Below are positions 20,651-33,500 of a stretch of DNA of 64,000 nucleotides, one piece after another. Origin of the DNA: Triangularia verruculosa (Eukaryota > Ascomycota > Sordariomycetes > Sordariales > Podosporaceae); contig MU863916.1 in assembly GCA_033296885.1 (NCBI GenBank), forward strand, positions 124,001-188,000, written 5' to 3'. The number at the start of each line of letters is the position of its first letter. The stretch's first letter is position 1. The position numbers and the translations under genes were made by a program. The notes under the pieces are model-generated. The model worked only from the letters and a program-made list of their open reading frames with translations, was not told the DNA's origin and did not search any database.

Positions 20651-23348
20651 GAAGACATTAATAGTCTCAACGCCTACCACATATCACAAGCACTTCACAC
20701 ATCACCTCCATCACCACTAATATTCCAGAGTCAAAACCATCTTCTATGTCAACAAAACTAACATATACTAAACCCCCCACACCCTTTTTCTCGTGCGCGA
20801 GCACAGCTATTTAATGCTACAAAAGATAAAAAAAAAATAAGCAAAAAGAAATCCAAACGCAGACACTCTTTCCATGAACATAACCCATATTTTATCCATT
20901 CTCTCATAATTCCAAACCAAAAAATCATATTGTCATCAAAATCATTTCCCAATCCAATCTCACTCTTGGTGTCATTCTCCATCAAAAAATCAAGCCCTCC
21001 CAGGACTAATAATCATCATACCCGCCACACTCCGTCCGTCACTGACCACCGAACTTCTCTCTGAATCTTCGTCGTTGATCTCGCCGTGCAGGCGAATGTG
21101 CTGTCCTGGGCGTCTCTCTGAGCCGACAGGACCAAAGTTCTGAGGGGGGTTATCTGTGAGTCGGGTTAGCTTTCGGCTGAAACAGAGTTCTAACTATGAT
21201 GGGTGCTGAAATGCTGTGAAAGAGTACACTTGTACTGTGAGACGTAACGGCTGCCTCGGAACAAGTGTTTCCATCATGAACCCACTTGGGCCTATATGAA
21301 GACGGCTACTAAGCCCATCATCACCCCAAACGGAACAAAAAATCCCCAAGATCATCCCAGCTAGCCCTGTCACCAAGAAGACAATCCCAAACAGTTCTAT
21401 CCCTTGACCCCGACAAGGGGCAGATACACCTTGGGGAATCCACCAATCTCTCACTTCCCGAACCGCCTCCTTTCCCGTCTGCACTAAAGTCCACCCACTA
21501 CCACCCATACCTTATCCCCACAACCCAGCCGACCCAATCCCATCCCCCAACCGCGTCGTCTTCGAAGAAATCCTCTTCCCGTTCTCCTTTTCCAAGAGAA
21601 GGAGACGAGGAAAGGGCGTCAGTCGCAACGGTGGTTCCCAACCTGGGAGCATGTAATCCGGGAAAAGTAGCAAACCTGGTCTGGACATCTTTCCACTTTC
21701 CGTGTGGTGGCCAAGGTAGCTGCAGGCGTTCGCGCGCGCTGCTCCAAGCAGCAGCCGAAAAGATCGTGGCCGGCGAAAGTCGTCAGTTGTGTCCTCGTCT
21801 GGGAATACCGTGCTAACGTGCTTGGGGATAAACGTAAGGCGTCGAATTACACCTTTCACCAGCTCCGTCAACTGCTGGCGGGTACGAGACCTAAGAGTGT
21901 CTTTGTCGGAGGATGCATCGACCTTGACTGTGCGCGACATAAGCGACATTGTGGTGTTCCAGAGATAATGTGCTGACAGTGTATTAGGGGTGGCGTATGT
22001 AGGATGTTGAAGTTCCAACGTAGCGATGAACGTAGATGTACTGGCGTCGTGGCAAAATTTCGGTCCAACGTGTGCCAAAGAGATGGCATCTTTCATCTTC
22101 GTCGCAGTCCAGGGAATGTCAAAGCAAGGTCTCGGTCTTGCCAGCGCTTCATCCCCTACCACGTCTCGACGCCGTCACTCTCCAGCCCTTGGCCGAAAGC
22201 TGACAGGCTGAGATGGCCATGGGCTGCGTGATAGACCACACCTTTCCCCCCCAGGGCACTCAACTTCAACATCTGTCATCTCCCCTTCAAACAACAATAT
22301 GCCCACCACGGAGAACAACACAAATGACAAGCCCGGCCATATCGGCGCATTGCCTGCCCTCCCGAAAGTTTCGCAGGAAAAGTGATGGCCTGAGTGGCGC
22401 CCATATGCCAACGACAACCAAAAGGCGAGCATTTATGGCCTGCGAGCGTGGGACATGATAGCGGTGGAAATTGTCTTTGGCGGGATGGTCGCAGAGGTGA
22501 TAGTGAGAGAAATCATTTCTGAAGACGACAGTTGAAGCTCGGATGGTGTCGAAACCATAAGTAAAAGTGATTCCTGGAGAGAAAGCTCGAGTCCCTGCTC
22601 GGCAATATCCTTGTCGTATTGTGTAAAAGTCCCCAAAAAGCCCGATTATCCAGCCATTAGAAGTTTTGTTGCGGGGCAGAAGTGAATGCAAGAAGTATTG
22701 AGTCTTTCAGCCAGAGGAAGGTATACTTGTTTGGGGTAGGAGGGGAGTAAATTAGAGTAAGAAGCCGACATGTGTTCCTGACAGAGGCAGATTGATGATT
22801 TACTGCTGTATCGAGCAAATGAGATCTCGCGTTCGAAAAGGTTTCGAAATATCGAAGTCGTCGATAGGTGTTGATGATGTCGGTCACCTATATCGGAGGA
22901 GACTCGAGTTCAGAGCACCGAGACAAGTATCGAGTCGAACAAAAAGATATCGATCGGCAGATGACCAATATTACGGTGAAGCAAAGAGCTGGCTGGCTGC
23001 GTCTCTTGACAGCTGTCGAGGTCGTAGAGCTTTGTCGTCGTCCTGTCGTATCCATCCCAACATCTACCCACACACTGGCAAAACTTCACCAAGTGCACCA
23101 TCACCCAAACACCACACACGTCATTCACTTTGGTCAGTACACATCTACAAGCCTGCACTCGCAGACACCAGATTCACCAGATCATCACACTCCATTCCAA
23201 ATTCCCAGCTCTTCAATGATCTCAAACTACTTAAGGGAAAGGGCATATACTATACCCCCGGGCATTCTTTATATAAGCAAAGGAAAGTCGCCAACCATCT
23301 CATCCATCTCAGATCGGGGAAGCAACAAAAAGAAATCACACCATCTCA
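20651..23348. other. Gene-free stretch, 2.7 kb
   Basis: Unmutated DNA between the RIP block and the 3' end of the CCCH gene. The longest frame (21512..22162, minus) has no ATG near its start and no recognisable domain, and is crossed by equally open frames on the other strand. I do not call it a gene. Confidence 0.4.
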
Positions 23349-25142
23349 CTACTGCCCCGGGGTCGGGCGACCTCTCCAGTTGGAAGAAAGAACAGACTCA
23401 CTCCCAGTAGACGAAGAACCACGGCGCATGCCAGATGCGCCACCCGAACCACTTCCACTGCTCCCATTATCCCAACGAGACCAAGTCGAGCCAAACTTCC
23501 TGCCACCACCACCAACACCCTCAGTGGCGGAGCCAGCACCAGAGCCAGCAGCGCCACCAGAACCGCCCGCAGCAAACCTTCCACCAACGGAAACACCCCC
23601 AGCGCGCTCCGCAGGACCCCTCTCACTCTCCCGAGACAACTCCGCCTGTCTCTTCTTCCACCAGTTAGGCAAGCCGTGAAACAATCCCAACTCGTGCTGT
23701 GTAGCTTTGTCCATCGGCATGACGTGCTTGTACTTGCATCCTTGTTGGGTGAACGCGCAGGTGCCCTCGTGCACCCACTTGTCGCAATAGATCTTCTTCT
23801 TGCGGGGCAAATCGATAGCGGGCGACATGGGACCAGAACCGGGACTGGCGACGGCAGATGTAGTCTGAGGAGCGGACGCGAGGAGGATATGGTCAATACG
23901 GCTCTGATACAAGTTCTCAGTTGGATTGGGCTGGAAGGATGGGGGAAGAGGGGGGATAGGTGACGATAGGATAGATCAAAAGGAGAAAGGCTCACCTGAA
24001 TAGCGTCCTGATGGCGGCCATTAGGAGGGGACTGCTCACAAGGGTTAGCATCGGGTTGTCAGAAACGAGGCGTTGACGGGTTAGGGTTGGGCGCGGAGCG
24101 AAGATCGGGTGCACAGACCAGCGCCCGTCACCCTCCTAACAGGGAAAAGGGGTAAGTAAACAAACGTCACAAAAAACGTACCTGAACCACGGAGCGATCG
24201 ACGTTGCTATTCTTGAGATTCTTATCCAAGCCGGCGGGGATTGCCAACTCGACCAGCTTATTGTTGTCATTCTCCGTAGCCGGAATCCCGACCAGCGAGA
24301 ACGGAAGCATGTCAACCGGCACGAGCCGGGTCCGACTGCCGTCCGGGCGAACAAAGCAGTATCCCTGGGTGTCAGGGCCGATGGTTACCAGACGCTGGGT
24401 CTGGTACTGACCAAGATCCCAGTTCTGGGCGCGTGGGACTGAGGACGCCGGGGCAGCGGCTGTGGTGGCCGGACCACCGCCACCGACAGAAGACGAAGGG
24501 AAACCGAACATCCCCTGGGGCTGGGATGTCGGGGGCGAGAAGACGTTGCCGGCCCCAGATTCACCCATATGGGCGAGCTGGGCTGGGGCGAATTGGCCTT
24601 GACCGGCGAAGAGGTCATGGTGGGCAGCGGCGGGGTCGGAGAGCAACAGAGAGGCGAAGCTCGACGGGTCGACAAAGCTTGGACCGGCAGAGAAGCGGAC
24701 GGGAGAGAAGCCAGAGCCATTGCCAAGAGCAAGGGCAGGGCCAAGACCAGAGCCGGAGACAGTTGGGGTGCTGGGCGAAAAGACACCGGCAGCGGCGGAC
24801 GGACCAGAGAAAGGAGCGAACTGCTGTCGAGCAGCAGGAGACAATACGGCAGGGCCGGACGGAGCAGAGGAAAAGGAGCCCGCCGTGGGAGAACGCAAGC
24901 CGACAGGGTAAGTGAAGCCAGGGTTGTAACCCTGGGAGGGACCGGGAGAGAAGTTGCCGATGGCTGGGGCGAGGGCCGCAGCCGAAACGGGAGGAGAGGT
25001 CATGTCTAGTGGAGTATTGGTTAGTCCAGTTCGGATGATCGAAGATAGGCCAAAGCATACCGTTCGCGGGCTTGGGGTGGGCCGGAGACTGGGCCGACTG
25101 GCGCCAGTTGTCAGTGGCTAGAGACATGTTAGAACCTGCCAT
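23349..25142 (-). CDS. CCCH zinc-finger protein, probable RNA-binding
   Basis: Exons 25142..25061, 25005..24182, 24031..23996 and 23930..23349 join to 507 residues with every phase consistent. The start is MAGSNMSLATDNWRQSAQSP. Exon 2 is a long Ser/Gly/Pro/Ala-rich disordered stretch (residues ~30-230) followed by a small folded part, GYCFVRPDGSRTRLVPVDML...VGIPATEN. Exon 3 has only 36 nt. Exon 4 carries one zinc finger, YCDKWVHEGTCAFTQQGCKYKH (C-x8-C-x6-C-x3-H, about residue 350), then KATQHELGLFHGLPNWWKKR and a Gly/Ser-rich tail. CCCH fingers commonly bind RNA; the target is not known. The upstream gene on the same strand ends only 131 bp before this start, so the promoter must be very short or overlap that gene. 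Confidence 0.85.
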
Positions 25143-25273
25143 TTGTCGGGGGGAACGCAAGAAGTGGCGGTGTTTTGTTTGAGAGAAGTAAAAAAGATTG
25201 GAAGAAAACAAGGACGTCAGAGGAAAGAATAAAGCGTGAAAAAAAACACTGAGCGGAGGAAAGCACACCGTCT

Positions 25274-27161
25274 TCAAGAAGTCACGGGGCCTTGGATCTT
25301 CAACGTCATGTGTTCCATGTCTTTGGAGAGAATTTGACAGCCTCCAGATAAATTGACATGCCCAGAGAGAAATTCAGGGCCTCCAGAAACAGGGAAAGAG
25401 ACATGAGAAGACCAATATATACCACAAAAAACCAGCAGTACAGAAGAAAAGACACATGATAAAATGAAAAGCAAAGAAATAGACAAATTCTCTCAAAACC
25501 GTCCAAGACTGAAAACAGGTAAAAGAAAAAGAACATACCTCTGGCTCTACCACCCAGGAAGCCAACGCTGCCGGCAGTAAACTGCCCTCTTCCACGCCTA
25601 GCGCCACCAGACAGACGCATCTGCTCACCCTCAGGCGAGCTCTCACCAGCGCCAACACCACCAGGCAAACCAACCGCGAGGGAGCCAGACATCTCTTCTT
25701 TTTCAAGAAGCTTGGACGATCGTTCAACAGCGAGAGTATCTGAAGGAACAAAGTTGGGAGAAAGCTCGGACGAACTCTGGTGTTGCTGCTGTAGCTGTTG
25801 TTGACTGGAACAAAAAGAAGAATCCAAGTTCAAGTTCGGGAGCAGGCCGGAGGAAGTATTTATGTATCCGGAGAGTGGGGCCGGATCGGAGGACAATGCC
25901 GCGGAGGAGTTTGGGCCACCTGTAATTGTTCCTATTGTTGCCCCTGCCGCCTGAATGGGGGTGGTTGGGGTTGAGGCTATCTCTATTGACCTGATAAGGG
26001 AGGTGGTCAGGTGATACGGATCCGCCTTGATAGTGTTGTCTGAATTGACAACTTGGGAAGGAGGACGCGGGGTGGTGATGTCGTTGCTGTCTGCTGTTTG
26101 GGAAGGGGCCGTTGAGCCAACTAGGATACCTGCCGATGCGAGCTTGGATCTGATCTCGGCGATGCTCGAGGGTGGAGCCTGAGAAAAGGGGGTGTTTACA
26201 ACTGTATTTTGCGGGGCTGTGTTGTTCATCGATGTTAGACATATGCATATCAGTGGCGGAGAAGGATACCAACCCGTTACAGGATCATTCGACCAGACAC
26301 CTCGAACTTTCTCAAACTGCTGCCAGATTAGGGCTTTTCGGTCGCACTCATGTGAGTATTTGCGCTTAGTTGCCGAGTTCTCCTGACACTTTCTCTCGTA
26401 CTCAGTCTGGGGGGCAGATGATACAAAATCTGACGGCGTCTTAACAGCACTGTTATCGCTCACGAGGTAGAAGTCGGAGGCTGCCGTTATGAGTAGTCAG
26501 TTTTGGCTGGGAAAATACTGGAAGATGTGGGCGTACCTCTACGGCCTTGTCCAGCATGTGTATCAACACCTAATGGAACACCAGAACTCAGATCAGGATC
26601 ACCGGGGGTGCTTCCACCACTGCCACCGATATCCCCACGTCTCGTCCTTACAACGTAGGGGCCTTTGCTGACGGGCGAATTTGGCGCAGATATAGTCGCG
26701 CTTTGTGTCGGCCCTAAGGGGTACTGTAAACTGTTTTGGGAAACAGACTTCGTTACCGAGAAAGAGATGACACAAGACGATCTTGGAGTCGCAGGACCAG
26801 AGCAGGTGGAGAGAGAGGATGAAGAGCTCCGGTAGTGGTTTTGCGTCCTGTCGGGCTTATCTACCAATTCTCCGACTGTGACATCAGTAACTCCTTTTGT
26901 CTTGTTGTTCTCAGAATGCCAGCTCGGTGGTGCTGTAGGCGTTGACAGGGACGGCTCTGACACACTCTCCAGAGAAGAAACAGATTCAAGACTGGTCAAT
27001 GAAGGAGAGCGACCAGAAGAGGCCACAGAGGGCGACGAAAGCATGCCAGCGAACCAATGAGGCCTAGGCTGCTTGCAGTCAGGGTGCTGTTGATGCAGGT
27101 TACCACCGGACATCGCGTCGACACAGGGCCCTGCTTTTGCATCAGCCAAAGGTGTGCACAT
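25274..27161 (-). CDS. Ser/Thr/Pro-rich protein, unknown
   Basis: I do not recognise this gene. Proposed exons are 27161..26537, 26480..25539 and 25320..25274, giving 537 residues. Exon 1 (from MCTPLADAKAG; an internal MSGGNLHQQ is an alternative start) is almost all low-complexity Ser/Thr/Pro. Exon 2 opens with a short conserved-looking part, DFYLVSDNSAVKTPSDFV and KRKYSHECDRKALIWQQFEK, about residues 210-280, followed by disorder and a Gly/Arg-rich end (SGGARRGRGQFTAG). The last exon (DMEHMTLKIQGPVTS) is joined over a 218-bp T-rich intron. A possible 53-bp intron at about 26266 (GTATCC...CACAG) would shift the frame into a less plausible sequence and is not used. The body is secure, the two ends less so. 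Confidence 0.6.
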
Positions 27162-30100
27162 TGAAGGGTAGGAAGCTCAGAAGGTCAAAGAAAAGAACAC
27201 AGAACAAAAGCGACTGGCGGGGACAACACACAAATCAGCTCCAAAAAGAAAACAATGCCGGCACCGCCTCCCGGGAGGCAAGAGAGGCAAAAGGATGTGC
27301 GTGGATGCGGTGCAAACGGAATGGCAGAGTCGCAGTCCAATCAATCCGGGAACCTGCCGAGAGCCTGATGGTCTCTCTGTCGTGTTTATACCGCCGCTGA
27401 CTCTCCTCTATAAATACCCGGAGGCGGAGAGACTGCACTGTGTGTAGGATAAAGAAGTGGTATCCTGGGCCGGAGAATAATACAGTGGAGTGAGGGAGAC
27501 GGGAATTCGGTTCTGTGGTACCGTGCACCAGCACCAGCACCAGCACCAGCGGACAGTGTCAGTTAAAACAAGGCTGATGTCGATGGACCTGGCTCGCTCC
27601 TCGTATCTCTTTGACAGGTGTAGCCAGTTGAGCAGATCACAAGGAAGTTGCGCTGGTTTCTCTTGCCCCGGGGATGTGTTGTGCGCCTGCCTGTCGTGCG
27701 TCTTCGGCAGGAGGCAGGAAGGGACAAGAGTTGGAGATGCAAGGCAAAAACGACAGGAGCGACCTATACACAACGTTCCTTTTGGTCTGACCCCAGTGCA
27801 GAGATGTGCTTGGAGGGTGATATCTACGAGTTCTGGTTACCAATTGACAGCCAAACAGTCAGCAATGAAGCAGAGGGCGAAGATGGAGTATTTATTCTCT
27901 GGTTGACGCCAGCCTGGCGCTTCAATTCGTACTGATAAACGGTGGTCCTCCTCTCCGCTCAAACCAAACAACAGCAAGCCACACCGGCTTGCTGTGAGCT
28001 TGTTGGATGCATGAGCCTCAACAATCCCAAGCACGCACTGTCTGGCCTATCGGAAAGGGCTATCATCTCCCCGTTGACTCATGCTCGACGAGTGGCTGAT
28101 GTGTATGCAAGTAAACAAATGCAAACGGCCTCACAGTCAACCCAAATAAGGTTGCTTGCTTGTGTCCAGGCAGCGGACGGAAAGCCACATTAGTGCCTTG
28201 TCGTCTTGGTTTGCAGTTCACGTGACAAACGACAATTCCGACCACAGTTACCAGTGCCATGTACCTTGGGTACACAGTGGGAGCCAAGCTGCTTGATGGA
28301 TGGTTCACTAATTAGTGGTCGCTCCGTTAATGGGCAGTGGTGCCAGCATTTGGGCTCACATGGCACTCACGCGCACATATCGAACGACGGTTGTTGCCAA
28401 CGCCCCGCCCGGCAGACGATGAACCACTGTTTACTTGCTGGCTACCTCTTTGGTACTTGTAAAAATAAGTTAGATCTAACGCCAGTGACAGAATCAACTT
28501 TTATCTCTTTGTGTACGAGGTACAACCAGTTTTGGATAGCAGCGGACTCAAGTCACCAGACAACGAGCCAGGGAATTATTATGCTGCATAATGAAATAAA
28601 GGATGTAAAATACAATAGTCGCTTTGTTCAAGTGTCGAACCTGAATCTTGCAACCATTTTACTCTCACGTGCCTCTCCAGTTATCCTCGAGCTCTCTGAA
28701 TCGGGGTTTCAAGTCTCCAGAAGCCAATTATGGCAGCAGTGATACGTAGACTTGATCATCCATCGTATATCATCTCATCTCATTCCCTTACCCTATCCCA
28801 TTTTAGACCGATATGATACCCGTTATGCCTTTGGCCACGCACTTCAAATGTATTACACGTCATTAAAACCGTTGAGTCAGGTTAAATTAAAGTTAATTGT
28901 ATCTTGCCTCTCCTCAAGAAGGCTAGCCTCGACCGATCCCAGCGCCGTCATGCAACGTCAACCTGACAGCTGCCAGTGTCAACGCCAACGTCAACGCCAT
29001 CTCCAAGCCTCACCAGTATCTTCTAATTTTATCACCACACCACTCACCCCCCCCAAACCATTATGACCAGCAAACCTCAACCCCAGTCCCCTGCTCCCCC
29101 CCCTGCACCTCCTCCCATCTCTCTGATCCCATCCCAACCAGCGAGTCATTCCCCTCCCGACAGTCCGGTAACGACCACCCCTCCCCCTCCCCATGAAACC
29201 CACCATCAACCACTCCACCGCGTCATCCCAACCCATCGCGCCTTACAACCGTTGCCGCCCCTCAACACTAGCCAAAGTAAACTACCGTCTGAAACACACC
29301 TCCACCACGAAGACTACCTTCTTTCGGGTTGAAAATGCCACCTCTGCCGGCATCTCATAGCATCATCGGCACATCGATTCAGATCTAGACTGTCGATCAG
29401 GCACCTTTACTGGCAGTGTACCCCTCTCCAGGATCTTAAGCACACTCCCCAACCACATCAAAAGTGCCATCCCATCTCCCACACACCCCATAACCCTGCA
29501 ACCGAACAGCCACCGAACAGCCACCGAGCTCGCCCGAGCTCTCACCGAGAACGGCCATGGAGAAACCCCTGTCTTGCTGTGTTGCAAAGTAGATATCAAA
29601 CAACGTCACCATATCAGCATGTCGAAAAAAACCTCAACTGTGAATCCCCCCTGTTTAACGGGCAGTGAGTGACTCAACCCTCTCCCCCCCATTCTCCTAC
29701 TTTCCATCCCAACCTCCTCTATTATCACATGCCCTTTCTGTGTACTCCCCTCAATTGAACTCGCCTCACTTTGTCCCGAGAACTCTAGAGAGTCACCGTG
29801 TCCTCAACTCGTCTCACGCTATCCCGAAGTTCTAGAAACCAGTGTCACCTTGGCCCTCTTCTGTCCCACGTCTCCAAATCCTCCCGAACCACCCCCCACC
29901 ACCAGACCCCCATCCCAGCTCTTCCCTCACCTTCTCCAGGCGACTCAACTCCGTCTCCCCCATTGACCACCTATCTACCTCAAACTGCACATGAGCTTCA
30001 TCAGCCGTCTATTCAAGCAACAGCCCCCAACACTTCTGTTATCACACCCACTACACTACACCCCCCTCGCTTACCTTTGCTGTCAACAAGCTCATCGAAC

Positions 30101-30579
30101 TCACATATAGCACCTACACAATTCACAGCAAACCAATCACCACATAAGTGTCACTACTCACTCATCAACAAACCTCACATTGCAAGCAAAGCAAAAACCA
30201 AACCCATTTATCACTTCCCTCCCCATAATCTAGATAAATAGGCCCAAATCAAACCCCAACTCCCCCATACCCCCCGTCCACGCCCACGCAAATAATGCCC
30301 CCCCTCCCCCCGAAAACACACCCATGGGTGTATCCCGCTAAGTCACAAAAAAAACCACAAGACTTTGCAAAAGAAAAAGAAATTAAAAGAAATATAATCT
30401 CATCCCCAGCGAGCACAAAAGAGTCCTCTCTCCCTTCATGTTAAATAACCACCCCCTCCTCAACACCATTCTCCACCCCCCCCCCCCCCCCCCTTTTTTT
30501 TTTCCCCCGCTACTCCCCCCATACCTCCCCCCCTCCCCAAAACAAAAAATTGCCATGAAAACAGCAACCCCTCACCCCC
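27162..30579. other. Gene-free stretch, 3.4 kb
   Basis: No gene is supported. It contains a CACCAG-type hexamer repeated about five times (27525-27550), a CAACGCCAACGT short repeat (28978-28998), the duplicated word GAACAGCCACC (29507-29527) and, from 29030 onward, very C-rich and CA-rich plus-strand DNA ending in a long C then T homopolymer near 30477-30500. Proline-rich frames on the plus strand (29063..29332 and others) arise from this composition. Confidence 0.5.
30477..30506. repeat. C/T homopolymer tract
   Basis: A run of about 17 C followed by about 10 T and a further C run. It is a perfect polypyrimidine tract 70-100 bp beyond the stop codon of the remodeler gene, so on the transcript strand it is poly-A then poly-G. 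Confidence 0.8.
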
Positions 30580-33500
30580 TCACCCCCTCAACAACCTCAA
30601 CTTCTCCACCAAAAAAACCCTCCACTCCGCCCTCTCCCCCTCGCTCCACCTCCCATCATCCCTCTTCAGCCCATCCAGCGCAACCCTCAGCCTCCCCATC
30701 TGCCCCATCTCCGGGCACTCCCAATCCCTCGGATGGCTGTACTTGCAAACCACGCACTCCGTCGTTCTCGGAGCCTGCACCGCCACTGCCGCCGCTTCCC
30801 CTATCACCCCCCCTACCCTTTGAGACTCACCCACCTCCGTCGCTGTCGTCACAAACCTCCTCATCGGTTGCTGCTGTTGTCCCTGTATCACCCCTTGCTG
30901 CTGCTGCGTCGGCAAAACCGGTATCCGACCAATCACAGGACTAGCAAGAGCAGCAGGTCTCATCGCAATCGAATTAAGCAAATCAAACCCCGCCCTCTGC
31001 GACGCATTCATACTCCCGTCTACCTCATGTTTTTGCGTTACTCTGACGTTGTCGCCGTCGTCGGCGGGGACGACAGATCTGAGCTGCTGCTCTCGTGGGG
31101 CGACGTGGTCGAGGGAACCAAGCGGGGAGGGAACGACATTGCTACCGAATCGGACGCTTGCGCTGACTTGTCGGAGTTGACCGTGCGACCGCCCGATGGG
31201 AGAGGCTTTCGGGAGGCTAACTTCAATTTGGCTGCTCCGTTTGACTTTACCGTTGATGCCTGCTGCTTTTCCATTGACTTGGGCGGCGTGGGGATTTGCT
31301 TTCCCTTGCCCTTGCCCCTGCCCCTGCTGGGCGTGGCCTTCGGTTTCTGAGTAGTTGTCTTGCGTGAGCTTGCAGTTCGGGTAGTACCTGGAGTCTGCTT
31401 CTTGGGGGTGGTGGTGATCGTCTTCCTCTTGCTGGGCGTGACCGGTGCCGTCGCGCCCCTTTTTTTCCCTCTTCCCTTTGACGACGAAACTAAAGAAACT
31501 GTGCTTTTCGTACCTGACTTTCGTGACTGCGCCGACAATGCCGTGGCCGGAGTGCCGACCTCTTCATCGCTGGTGTCACCCTCGCTCTTAGCGACGAAAT
31601 CCTGATCACCCTCGCCTTGGTCGCTGTCCGGCTTCTCGCCGTCGTCAAACTCGAATTTGGGCCCCGCGTAGTTGGCATTCTGTTTCTGCTTGTTAGTTTT
31701 GTTTTCCAGACATCTGGAGGGGTAGTAGTAGGATGGTCTCACCCCGCGGCGGCGTCCACCGCGGCCAAGAGTTTCCCTAGCTTTCTCGGCTTCGTGACGG
31801 GCTTCCTCCTCGCGCTGCTTGAGGATCTGATCCCAAACACTGAGCGACATCTCCTGCTGTTCTGTCTCCTTCATGTCATCAGCAAGGCCATCGTTGGCCC
31901 AAACACGAGCGTGGGCAAAGGCCGACTCGGCCGACTTCTTGTTATCGGTCTTGGTCTCCTCTTGCAGGGACCGATCCAAGAGCTTGTCAACGGCGGCAGA
32001 GTCATACTTGATGGCTTCCTTCTTCTTATCGCCAAAGAGGGCTTCAGCGCCGTGCTTCAGGACCGACTCGACATCGTTGGGCGCATCGTCCTGGTTGTCC
32101 ATAGTCTCGATGAGCAAGTGATCAAGCGCCATCTTCTTGCGGCCGATCTGGAGGATCTTCTCCTCAGCGGAGTCGACAGTGACCAACTGGAAGCACAAAA
32201 CCTTCTTACGTTGGCCAATACGATGGGCACGTGAGAGGGCTTGAATGTCTTGGTGAGGGTTCCAATCCGGGTCGAGGATGATGACGGTATCAGCCGTAGC
32301 CAAGTTGATGCCCACACCACCGGCGCGCGTCGACAACAACATGCAGAAGAGCTCCGAATCTGGCGCGTTGAACGCATCGATCTTCTTTTGCTTTTCCAAA
32401 CTGGACTGGCTACCATCCAAACGCTCATGTCTGAGGTTGAGACTCATCAAGAAGTCCTCGAGGACAGTGAGCTGGTCAAGGAACTGACTGAAGATGAGCA
32501 CACGATGTCCGCGCTCCTTCAACTTGGGAAGCATGATCTCCAGAAGCATCAGCTTGGAAGAAGCCTCAATCAAGTTTCGACGGGTGAGCTCAGGAGAGAG
32601 GTTGCGATCTTCGATGGCTTGGCTGTAAATGAATGGATGACAAAGGCACTTGCGGAGCTGCATAAGAATATTGCTCAAAGAGCCACGCTCATTGGTCTTC
32701 AGCTTGCCTTGAGCAAAGATGGAGCGGATGAGCTGGGGGTTCTTCTCCATGATTGACTTGCAGAGCCTCTCCTGCAAGACCGACATCGAAACGGGGACAA
32801 TGATCTGGGCCATCGTCGGCAGGAAGGTCAGCACCTCGGCCTTGGTGCGGCGCAAGAAGTACGGCCGGATCAGCTCGTGTAGATGCTTGAGGTTCTCCGA
32901 CGTAATCTCATCGTACTCTTGATCCAGTTTCTCAGCCTTCATGCTAGGATCAATGAACTGCAGCAGGTTAAATAGCTCCCTCTTGTTGTTCTGAAGGGGC
33001 GTACCAGTCAACAGAACCTTGAAGGGGATGTTGAGCGTATTCAGGGCCCTGTAGAGAGAGTTCTCGTCGTTCTTGAGAGCCTGAGCTTCGTCAACAACCA
33101 GACCAGCCCACTTGACGCTGTTGAATTTGGATCGTGTTTCAGAGTCCTTGACCGAGTCGTAGGACATGATGACAACATGCGCCTTCATGTCACGAGTACC
33201 ACCCGGGAATAGTTCGAAATCCTTGGCGGCTGTTTGGGAAACCCTTCCGCCATAGTAGGCAACGACTCGGATATCGGGAGCCCACTTCTTGATTTCACGA
33301 CGCCAGTTGGCGCATGTCGCGTTGGGCACCACAACCAGGAAAGGCCAGATGTGAGGTTTGACCATGATGAGGGTATAAAGTAGGGCCACAATCTGGACTG
33401 TTTTTCCCAGACCCATTTCATCAGCGAGAATGACACTCCTGTCGTGCCTGAAGTTGTGGAGCATCCAGTTGACGCCGTTGATCTGGTACTCCATGAGTTG

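Noticed and set aside
21512..22162. 216-codon minus-strand frame near the RIP block
   Set aside because: It begins at a GTG, the opposite strand is also open over much of it, and no family or splice structure supports it.
29063..30241. Proline-rich plus-strand frames
   Set aside because: The frames follow from C- and CA-rich composition of this stretch; no domain, intron or leader signal is seen. A short real gene at 29063 cannot be excluded.
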